Below, piece by piece: positions 1 through 4,744 of a DNA stretch of 8,143 bases. Both the position numbers and the translations under genes were made by a program. The notes below the pieces were generated by a model. The model did not search any database and was not told the origin of the DNA. It saw only the letters and a list, made by a program, of their open reading frames with translations. This DNA is from Burkholderiales bacterium (GTDB lineage Bacteria > Pseudomonadota > Gammaproteobacteria > Burkholderiales > Casimicrobiaceae), in NCBI GenBank assembly GCA_031257235.1, contig JAIRPA010000012.1, positions 1 through 8,143 on the forward strand, given 5' to 3'. Positions within the stretch are counted from its first letter, which is position 1; the number at the start of each line of letters is the position of its first letter.

Positions 1-507
1 GCGATAATTTTTCTCCGCCATCAATTTCTTTGTGCCCGCCAAACCTTTTTTAACCTTGCCGCCTTCACCTTTGGTATCGGATTCCGCCGCTTTCTCTTCT
101 GCCTTGGAAATCCAGTGAAACCCGCGATGTTTGACGAGGTGATAAATCACTCGCGCCCATTCTTCGGGGGAAAGTAGACGATTTAACCCTGCCACGCGCA
201 ATTGCCAGAGCGTCGTATTGTTGCCGAGCATGTCGATATAGGGATTTTCGGGGGCAAAAAAATCTTCGCTTTCAATCAGCCCGTGCAGTTTTAATAATCT
301 TGCCAGCTTCTTTAACCGCCACGCCCGACGGTATAAACGCCGCCGCGCCAGCCTTGCGGTACGGCGCGTAAGATTCAGCGATTCCCCTTCCTTGGGGGTT
401 TCGGCCTTGTCAAAAGCGCGCACGCCCAAGTTGATGATGCGATCTTCCGCCAAAAGGCACCAGCCCACGGAAGCAATCCCAATATCCAAACCCAATGTGT
501 AAGCCAT
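1..507 (-). CDS. cas9: Cas9, type II-C CRISPR RNA-guided endonuclease (N-terminal fragment, cut by window edge)
   Basis: RNA-guided DNA endonuclease of a type II CRISPR system. 169 codons are visible, with the gene running off the left edge and no stop. The protein starts MAYTLGLDIGIASVGW, the RuvC-I motif, with predicted catalytic Asp8. Residues 47-73 form a very arginine-rich segment (RRTARLARRRLYRRAWRL), the bridge helix. Residues 101-130 (WQLRVAGLNRLLSPEEW, then HLVKHRGF) match the start of the REC lobe and closely resemble Neisseria meningitidis Cas9 as I recall it. Nme-type enzymes are about 1,080 residues, so roughly 85% should lie outside. The HNH, RuvC-II/III and PAM-interacting domains cannot be assessed. 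The ATG at 507-505 has a TGAGG ribosome site (514-518) six bases upstream. I could not settle on a cas9 promoter in the AT-rich gap 508-600. The divergent tracrRNA gene supports the identification. Subtype II-C is inferred from the motifs and the tracrRNA, because cas1/cas2 and the absence of csn2/cas4 are not visible. Confidence 0.95.
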   Translation of the reverse strand, partial: MAYTLGLDIGIASVGWCLLAEDRIINLGVRAFDKAETPKEGESLNLTRRTARLARRRLYRRAWRLKKLARLLKLHGLIESEDFFAPENPYIDMLGNNTTLWQLRVAGLNRLLSPEEWARVIYHLVKHRGFHWISKAEEKAAESDTKGEGGKVKKGLAGTKKLMAEKNYR

Positions 508-604
508 AGAAAACCTCAATACAACATAATCGGATAAATTTATAGAATATCACTTGCCATTGCCGTGTAGCATATTAAGCCGCTTATCGCTTCATTGTTT
601 TTTG

Positions 605-633
605 TGTACAAAAGTAAATTTTGCGTGTAGAAT
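605..633 (+). promoter_or_regulatory. Sigma70-type promoter of the tracrRNA gene
   Basis: A -35-like TGTACA (605-610, 4 of 6 consensus bases) lies 17 bp before a -10 TAGAAT (628-633, 5 of 6). The spacing predicts a start of transcription at about 640-641, which is exactly the first base of the 36-nt anti-repeat. That coincidence is the main reason to believe the promoter. The start site itself is inferred. Confidence 0.6.
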
Positions 634-640
634 GCCTCCC

Positions 641-730
641 GTTGTAGCTATCCGGGGTGAGAACCGTTACTACAATAAGGTCTTAGACCGAACCCGAATG
701 CCCGACAGCAATGCCGGGCATTCCTTTTTT
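641..730 (+). ncRNA. tracrRNA of the type II-C CRISPR-Cas system
   Basis: Trans-activating CRISPR RNA, which pairs with pre-crRNA repeats, allows RNase III processing and anchors the guide in Cas9. The first 36 nt (641-676) begin GTTGTAGC and end TGAGAACCGTTACTACAAT. The latter part, with the following AAGG, is nearly identical to the anti-repeat of the N. meningitidis tracrRNA as I remember it (TGAGAACCGTTGCTACAAT, AAGG). Next come a compact hairpin GGTC-TTA-GACC (679-689), placed where the tracrRNA nexus should be, a short linker, and a 9-bp terminator stem with a T tract. The predicted RNA is about 88-90 nt, somewhat shorter than the Neisseria one. The gene is divergent from cas9, 133 bp from its start codon, a common type II-C layout. 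It has its own promoter and terminator. The 5' end is inferred from the promoter. The role depends on the adjacent cas9 and on an array that is out of view. Confidence 0.88.
696..730 (+). terminator. Rho-independent terminator of the tracrRNA
   Basis: Perfect 9-bp stem GAATGCCCG (696-704) with CGGGCATTC (715-723), a 10-nt loop, one C, then six T (725-730). In the RNA this stem is also the 3' hairpin of the mature tracrRNA. Confidence 0.9.
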
Positions 731-763
731 GTGTTGTTATTTTCCTCGATAGCGGCAAAGCCG

Positions 764-805
764 TTCAGGGTTCAGGGTTCAGGGATCAGGTATCAGGTAT
801 CAGGG
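764..805. repeat. Heptamer tandem array A (six 7-bp units)
   Basis: Six consecutive heptamers in strict register: TTCAGGG three times (764-784), ATCAGGT twice (785-798), ATCAGGG once (799-805). The register ends at the hairpin starting at 812. The units resemble the reverse complement of array B. Function unknown; a slippage-prone or mobile intergenic repeat is possible. Confidence 0.8.
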
Positions 806-811
806 ATCGTC

Positions 812-833
812 ATTCTGCGCGAAGTCGCAGAAT
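812..833. repeat. Palindrome, 8-bp stem
   Basis: ATTCTGCG (812-819), loop CGAAGT, CGCAGAAT (826-833). The surrounding GTCATTCTGCG...AGAATCC resembles the common intergenic form GTCATTC...GAATCC seen in many proteobacteria (for instance the Neisseria dRS3-like ATTCCC...GGGAAT class). It is a likely member of a dispersed repeat family, but copy number cannot be judged here. Confidence 0.65.
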
Positions 834-850
834 CCATGCTGCCTTTCCTA

Positions 851-884
851 CCAAAAAGTATCCGGCTTTGCCGGTGCTTTTTGG
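851..884. repeat. Two-tier palindrome
   Basis: Outer arms CCAAAAAG (851-858) and CTTTTTGG (877-884) pair over 8 bp. Inner arms CCGG (862-865) and CCGG (871-874) can form a second tier. Its AAAAAGTA core (853-860) recurs at 900-907. Confidence 0.6.
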
Positions 885-895
885 GTGACTTCAAC

Positions 896-925
896 CGGCA
901 AAAAGTAGGGGGTTACTTTTTGCCG
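896..925. repeat. Perfect 12-bp palindrome
   Basis: CGGCAAAAAGTA (896-907), loop GGGGGT, TACTTTTTGCCG (914-925), with no mismatches. It is the strongest inverted repeat in the intergenic region. No adequate T tract follows (the next bases are AATAAAAAAA), so it does not look like a plus-strand terminator. A run of A on its right could become the T tract of a terminator only for a different stem. Confidence 0.8.
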
Positions 926-936
926 AATAAAAAAAG

Positions 937-955
937 CCCCCTTTATAAAAGGGGG
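937..955. repeat. Palindrome CCCCCTTT / AAAGGGGG
   Basis: CCCCCTTT (937-944), 3-nt loop, AAAGGGGG (948-955). On the minus strand the stem is followed by GC and seven T (the complement of 929-935), so it could work as a minus-strand terminator. It also fits the widely dispersed intergenic repeat type CCCCCTTTNTAAAAGGGGG. Confidence 0.6.
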
Positions 956-983
956 TGGCGGGCGAAGCCTGACGGGGGTTTGC

Positions 984-1018
984 GACGCGCAATGCGCGTC
1001 CGCCGCTTTTGGGCGGCG
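984..1018. repeat. Two adjacent GC-rich hairpins
   Basis: GACGCGC (984-990), loop AAT, GCGCGTC (994-1000), followed at once by CGCCGC (1001-1006), loop, GCGGCG (1013-1018). Both stems are perfect. Together with the palindromes to the left they make an almost continuous chain of stems. Confidence 0.65.
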
Positions 1019-1053
1019 TGTATTCTGCTCGCGCTTAAATGACGGCGTTTCTG

Positions 1054-1095
1054 ATCTCAAATCCCAAATCCCGCATTCCAAATCCCGAATCCCGA
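1054..1095. repeat. Heptamer tandem array B (six 7-bp units, inverted relative to A)
   Basis: Units in register: ATCTCAA, ATCCCAA, ATCCCGC, ATTCCAA, ATCCCGA, ATCCCGA, consensus ATCCCRA. The reverse complement reads TCGGGAT, or TTCGGGA in another register, which resembles TTCAGGG/ATCAGGG of array A. Both arrays hold six units and 42 bp. Confidence 0.75.
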
Positions 1096-1263
1096 ATTAA
1101 AAACGCATTGGGGTATTTTGGAGGGCAGAAGGCAAAGCCCCAAGCCCGTATTTTTTTTATCGATCCGCTGTTAAAATACTCTGTTTTTTTCTTGCCGGGC
1201 AAAAACGGGGCGGCTTAATACCGTGATTTTCTCGATTGTCATTTCCGGCAAGATCAACCACGC

Positions 1264-1286
1264 GCCCGCTCATGTCGGGCTCTTTT
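1264..1286 (+). terminator. Terminator-shaped hairpin upstream of tig
   Basis: GCCCG (1264-1268), 7-nt loop, CGGGC (1276-1280), then TCTTTT. It lies 46 bp before the tig start codon with no gene just upstream that needs terminating. It could end a short leader or small RNA, or attenuate tig. The stem is only 5 bp and the T tract is imperfect, so this is tentative. Confidence 0.4.
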
Positions 1287-1331
1287 AGCCATTTGTTTTA
1301 AGATTCATTTATTTGCCGTTGAGGATAAAAC

Positions 1332-2690
1332 ATGCAAACGACGATAGAAACGATAAGCCAATTAGAACGCCGTATGACGTTCGGACTGCCCAAAGCCGGC
1401 ATTGACGCCGATGTGAGTAAAAAGTTGAAAAACCTTGCCAAAAAAGTGAAATTGGCGGGGTTTCGTCCGGGGAAAGTCCCGATGAAAGTTGTTGAGCAGC
1501 AGTATGGTGCGTCCGTACAACAAGACGTTTTGTTGGAACACGTTCAAAAGCGTTTTGCGGAAATTGCCGAAGAAAATCAGCTCCGTTTGGCGGCGTCGCC
1601 GCAAGTTGCCCCCAAGGCGGGCGAGAACGCCGATAACGCGGAAGAAATCGTTTTTGAGGCTACCTTTGAGGTTTATCCCGAAGTTCATTTGCCGGACATC
1701 ACCCAAATAGAGCTCAAACGCCCGACGGTCGATATCAAAGAGGCAGACTTAGAAAAAACGCTGGAAACCCTGCGCAAACAAAGAACCACGTTTAACGCGG
1801 TGACGCGCCCTTCGCAATCGGGCGATCGCGTCGTGTGCGACTACGTCGGCACCATCGACGGCGTGGCTTTTGCCGGCGGGCAGGGCAGCGATATGGGGAT
1901 TGTGATTGGCGCCAATAACGTGTTGCCGGAGTTTGAAAAAGCCGTCACCGGCGCTTCAACCCACGAAGAAAAAACCTTTCCTTTGACCTTCCCCGAAGAC
2001 TATCACGGGCGTGACGTTGCCGGCAAAACCGCCGAGTTCAAGGTCACGGTTAAATCGGTGTCTGAGCCGGTGTTGCCGCCTTTGGACGAAGCCTTTGCGC
2101 GTTCGTTGGGCATTGAAGACGGCAGCTTGGAAAAACTCCGTGACGAAGTGAAAAAAAATCTTTTATTGCAGTTAAAGCACAAAACCGAAGCCTTAGTCAA
2201 AGAACAAGTCATTGCCGCCATTCGTGACGGCGCGGAAACCCTGATTCCGAAGTCGATGGTCACGGAAGAAATCCAACGCATGGCGCGACAAATGGCGGAT
2301 CGCTTAAAACATCAGGGCGTCAAAGAGCAAGACATCAAATTAACCCCGGAAATGTTCCGCGAACAGGCAGAAAAATCCGTAAGATTGGCGCTTGTGTTGG
2401 GCGAGGCGATACGCGCCAATCATCTTCAACCCAAAGACGAAGACGTGCGCGCTTTGGTGGCTGAAATGGCGCAAACGTATGATGATCCCGAGGCGGTCAT
2501 TCGTTGGCATTACGAACACCCGGAACGCTTGTCGCGCTTTACATCTTTGGCGGCAGAGCGTAACTTGGTTTTATGGGCGGAACGCACGGCTAAAGTCACC
2601 GATCACCCGATGACGCTTGAAGACGCGATGAAGCCCGATGTTTCGTTGGTCGCACCGCAAACCGCCGACACGGCAAACGCAAAGGAATGA
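1332..2690 (+). CDS. tig: Trigger factor, ribosome-associated chaperone and peptidyl-prolyl isomerase
   Basis: Binds the ribosome beside the exit tunnel, holds nascent chains and catalyses proline cis-trans isomerisation in the cytoplasm. The protein has 452 residues (family about 430-450). The N-terminal ribosome-binding domain carries the signature GFRPGKVP at 43-50. An FKBP-type PPIase domain follows at about 160-243 (GDRVVCDYVGTIDG, then IGANNVLPEFEKAVTG and LTFPEDYH). A helical C-terminal substrate-cradling domain runs to about 430, including the usual YDDPEAVIRWHYEHPERL (383-400). The last 20 residues are a low-complexity tail. The start ATG has a GAGGA site (1321-1325) six bases upstream. 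The stop overlaps the first potential clpP start codon, so translation of the two is probably coupled. No domain is missing and no frame disturbance is seen. Confidence 0.97.
   Translation: MQTTIETISQLERRMTFGLPKAGIDADVSKKLKNLAKKVKLAGFRPGKVPMKVVEQQYGASVQQDVLLEHVQKRFAEIAEENQLRLAASPQVAPKAGENADNAEEIVFEATFEVYPEVHLPDITQIELKRPTVDIKEADLEKTLETLRKQRTTFNAVTRPSQSGDRVVCDYVGTIDGVAFAGGQGSDMGIVIGANNVLPEFEKAVTGASTHEEKTFPLTFPEDYHGRDVAGKTAEFKVTVKSVSEPVLPPLDEAFARSLGIEDGSLEKLRDEVKKNLLLQLKHKTEALVKEQVIAAIRDGAETLIPKSMVTEEIQRMARQMADRLKHQGVKEQDIKLTPEMFREQAEKSVRLALVLGEAIRANHLQPKDEDVRALVAEMAQTYDDPEAVIRWHYEHPERLSRFTSLAAERNLVLWAERTAKVTDHPMTLEDAMKPDVSLVAPQTADTANAKE
2616..2641 (+). promoter_or_regulatory. Possible sigma32 (heat-shock) promoter for clpP inside tig
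   Basis: CTTGAAG (2616-2622) matches the sigma32 -35 element CTTGAAA at six of seven bases. CCCGATGT (2634-2641) matches the -10 element CCCCATNT at all but one specified base. The spacer is 12 bp counted from CTTGAA, slightly short of the usual 13-15. The predicted start lies about 45 bp before the clpP ATG. clpP is a classic sigma32 target in E. coli. The overlap with tig codons means a chance match is possible. Confidence 0.35.
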
Positions 2691-2692
2691 TG

Positions 2693-3295
2693 ATGACGAA
2701 CCTGCGTAATTTAGGGCTCGTGCCCATGGTCATTGAGCAAAGCGGGCGCGGTGAGCGCGCTTACGATATTTACTCAAGACTATTAAAAGAGCGCGTGATT
2801 TTTTTGGTCGGTCCCGTTGAAGAAAATTCGGCAAATTTAATTGTGGCGCAAATGCTTTTTTTGGAATCGGAAAATCCCGATAAAGACATTCATTTGTACA
2901 TCAATTCTCCGGGCGGATCGGTTTCCGCAGGGCTTGCCATCTATGACACCATGCAATTCATCAAACCGGATGTGTCCACCTTGTGTACCGGCATGGCGGC
3001 GTCCATGGGCGCGTTTTTGCTTGCCGCCGGTGCAAAAGGCAAACGCTTTGCCTTGCCGAATTCAACGATGATGATTCATCAGCCTTTGGGCGGATTTTCC
3101 GGTCAGGCGTCAGACATTGAAATTCACGCAAAGCACATTTTAAGAGAGCGCGAACGCTTGAACCGTTTGTTGTCGGCGCACACCGGCAAGTCGATTGAAG
3201 ACATCGCGCGCGATACTGATCGGGATAATTTTTTGTCGGCAGAAGACGCTTGCCATTACGGGTTGATTGATAAAGTTCTTTCAAAACGCGAATAG
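2693..3295 (+). CDS. clpP: ATP-dependent Clp protease proteolytic subunit ClpP
   Basis: Serine peptidase that forms a double-heptamer barrel and degrades substrates unfolded and delivered by ClpX. It has 200 residues from this start. The catalytic triad is Ser104 (TGMAASMGAFLL), His129 (MMIHQPLGG) and Asp178 (DTDRDNFLSAEDA), at the spacing of the E. coli enzyme. The handle region and oligomer motifs (INSPGGSVSAGL, YDTMQFIKPDVSTLC) are intact. A short propeptide before GLVPMVIEQ is expected to be removed by self-cleavage. Three in-frame ATG codons occur in a row (2687, 2690, 2693). The AAAGGA site ends at 2686, so only the ATG at 2693 has good spacing (6 nt), and I choose it; a start at 2687 would add two Met. 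The coupling to tig and the clpX gene 54 bp downstream are the standard arrangement. Confidence 0.97.
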   Translation: MTNLRNLGLVPMVIEQSGRGERAYDIYSRLLKERVIFLVGPVEENSANLIVAQMLFLESENPDKDIHLYINSPGGSVSAGLAIYDTMQFIKPDVSTLCTGMAASMGAFLLAAGAKGKRFALPNSTMMIHQPLGGFSGQASDIEIHAKHILRERERLNRLLSAHTGKSIEDIARDTDRDNFLSAEDACHYGLIDKVLSKRE

Positions 3296-3349
3296 AGCGA
3301 TGCGTGTTGCGGGTTTGACTAAATAGAGATTGAGAATTAAAGGAAGATA

Positions 3350-4657
3350 ATGGTAGGCGAAAGCAAAAACGGGAGCGTGGTCATGGAAAAATGTTCGTTT
3401 TGCGGCAATCCCCGCGCGGACAATCGCCGTTTGATTTCCGGCGAGGCGGACGAAAACGGCAAAGTTTTTATCTGCGATGAGTGCATTCATTTGTCGATGA
3501 AGCTACTTCAAGATGCCGGCAAACCGGTCGCCGAGGTCAAAAAAGTTTTGACGCCGCAGGAAATTCGCGCCATCCTCGATCAATACGTGATCGGGCAGGA
3601 CACCGCGAAGAAAAATCTGGCGGTGGCCGTGTACAACCATTACAAGCGCCTGCGTTCCACCGAAGGCGACGATGATGTCGAATTATCCAAATCCAACATT
3701 TTGTTGATCGGTCCCACCGGCTCCGGCAAAACCCTCTTGGCGCAAACCTTGGCGCGTATTCTGGATGTGCCGTTTGTGATTGCCGACGCCACCACGTTGA
3801 CCGAAGCCGGCTACGTGGGCGAGGATGTCGAAAACGTCATTCACAAACTCTTGCAAAAGTGTGATTTTGACTTGAACAAAGCGCAGCAAGGCATTGTTTA
3901 TATTGATGAAATCGACAAAATATCAAGAAAGAGCGAATCTCCGTCGATCACGCGCGACGTGTCCGGTGAAGGGGTGCAACAAGCCTTGTTAAAACTGGTG
4001 GAAGGCACGGTGGCCTCCGTTCCGCCGCGCGGCGGGCGCAAGCATCCGAATCAGGAAATGGTGTCTGTGGATACCGGCAACATTCTTTTTATTTGCGGCG
4101 GCGCGTTCGACGGGTTGGAAAAAATCGTCCAACAACGTTCCGAAAAGGTCGGTATCGGTTTTTCGGCGGAAATTGCCACGGCAACCAGCGACGCGGGCAA
4201 ACATCTTTTGCACGGGGTTGAGCCGGAAGATTTGATTCGTTACGGGTTGATTCCAGAATTTGTCGGGCGTATGCCGGTGATTGCGGTGTTGGATGATTTG
4301 GACGAAGAGGGGTTGATCAGAATTTTGACCGAGCCTAAAAACGCCCTCGTCAAGCAGTACAAAAAACTTTTCAAAATGGAAAATGTCGAACTCGATATCG
4401 AGTCCGCCGCGTTATCCGCCGTCGCCAAAAAAGCCTTGGATCGCAAGACCGGCGCGAGAGGATTGCGTTCTATTTTGGAACAGACATTGCTCGATACGAT
4501 GTACGAACTGCCTTCGCTTTCCCATCTCAAGCGCGTGGTTTTGGATGAAGTTTCCGTCAACCAAACCAAAAAGCCCGTGTACATTTACGACGAAAGCGCG
4601 GAAGAAACGCCTGCCGATGTTCCCGCCGATGACGATATTCAACCGCTTTCGGCATAG
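3350..4657 (+). CDS. clpX: ATP-dependent Clp protease ATP-binding subunit ClpX
   Basis: AAA+ hexameric unfoldase that recognises degrons such as the ssrA tag and threads proteins into ClpP. It has 435 residues (E. coli 424). The N-terminal zinc-binding domain has Cys15, Cys18, Cys42 and Cys45, with a few extra residues (GEADENGK) before the second pair. The AAA+ module shows Walker A GPTGSGKT (121-128), pore loop GYVG (154-157), Walker B IVYIDEID (182-189), the RKSESPSITRDVSGEGVQ segment (193-210) and the sensor-2 motif GAR (368-370). The ClpP-docking IGF loop is present at 269-271. The C-terminal 20 residues are acidic and proline-rich. The start ATG is preceded by AAAGGA (3339-3344) with five bases between, and the first residues align with E. 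coli ClpX. It is probably expressed with clpP, as no terminator lies in the 54-bp gap. Confidence 0.98.
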   Translation: MVGESKNGSVVMEKCSFCGNPRADNRRLISGEADENGKVFICDECIHLSMKLLQDAGKPVAEVKKVLTPQEIRAILDQYVIGQDTAKKNLAVAVYNHYKRLRSTEGDDDVELSKSNILLIGPTGSGKTLLAQTLARILDVPFVIADATTLTEAGYVGEDVENVIHKLLQKCDFDLNKAQQGIVYIDEIDKISRKSESPSITRDVSGEGVQQALLKLVEGTVASVPPRGGRKHPNQEMVSVDTGNILFICGGAFDGLEKIVQQRSEKVGIGFSAEIATATSDAGKHLLHGVEPEDLIRYGLIPEFVGRMPVIAVLDDLDEEGLIRILTEPKNALVKQYKKLFKMENVELDIESAALSAVAKKALDRKTGARGLRSILEQTLLDTMYELPSLSHLKRVVLDEVSVNQTKKPVYIYDESAEETPADVPADDDIQPLSA

Positions 4658-4684
4658 ATGATGGCGAGCTTTACGGGGTTGCGG

Positions 4685-4712
4685 GTTGATTTTTGGAAAA
4701 AAACCACCATCT
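4685..4712 (+). promoter_or_regulatory. Likely sigma32 (heat-shock) promoter of lon
   Basis: GTTGAT (4685-4690) resembles the -35 core (CTTGAA; E. coli dnaK uses CTTGAT). CACCATCT (4705-4712) matches the -10 consensus CCCCATNT at six of seven fixed bases. The spacer is 14 bp, within the sigma32 range. The predicted transcript begins around 4718-4720, leaving about 25 nt of leader with the lon ribosome site. lon is a known heat-shock gene in proteobacteria. Confidence 0.5.
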
Positions 4713-4744
4713 GCGATGAGATTTAAAACGTTTATAAGGAATCC

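Larger units (their letters stand above)
731..1331. other. 600-bp intergenic region without a credible protein gene
   Basis: Between the tracrRNA terminator and tig I find no reading frame with a ribosome site and protein-like composition. The stretch holds two heptamer arrays (764-805, 1054-1095) around a run of palindromes (812-1018), then about 235 bp of tig upstream sequence. Within that last part, a possible weak promoter is TTGCCG (1192-1197), 18 bp, TAATAC (1216-1221), and there is a terminator-shaped hairpin at 1264-1286. A further weak stem, TTGGGG (1108-1113) with CCCCAA (1138-1143), lies upstream of a run of eight T (1151-1158). No clear tig promoter could be chosen. Confidence 0.75.

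Noticed and set aside
561..573. TGCCGTGTAGCAT as a second tracrRNA promoter, resembling TGCGTGTAGAAT at 622-633
   Set aside because: The -10-like TAGCAT has no acceptable -35 at 16-18 bp, so the likeness is probably chance.
617..640. A natural built-in guide upstream of the tracrRNA (as in the long tracrRNA form of Streptococcus pyogenes that represses cas genes)
   Set aside because: The promoter -10 lies inside this stretch, so it would not be transcribed from that promoter. I found no second copy of its 3' seed (AATGCCTCCC) in the window, including the cas9 upstream region. A longer transcript from further upstream cannot be excluded.
641..676. A CRISPR repeat unit belonging to an array
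   Set aside because: The 36-nt length and GTTGTAG...CTACAAT ends look like a repeat, but no second copy exists in the window, and the interior and downstream sequence match a tracrRNA anti-repeat with terminator.
554..1042. Open frame of 162 codons on the plus strand
   Set aside because: It runs through the tracrRNA, its terminator, the heptamer array and several palindromes, has no ribosome site and has protein composition unlike any family I know.
848..1081. Open frame of 77 codons on the minus strand
   Set aside because: It is built from the palindromes and heptamer repeats, and no start signal is present.
1236..1264. TTGTCA (1236-1241) as the tig -35 element
   Set aside because: The hexamer is good, but the sequence 16-18 bp downstream (around CACGCG) is nothing like a -10.
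1223..1288. A 21-codon frame starting with GTG before tig
   Set aside because: It has no ribosome site, and its end lies in the terminator-like hairpin; it could be a leader peptide only on speculation.
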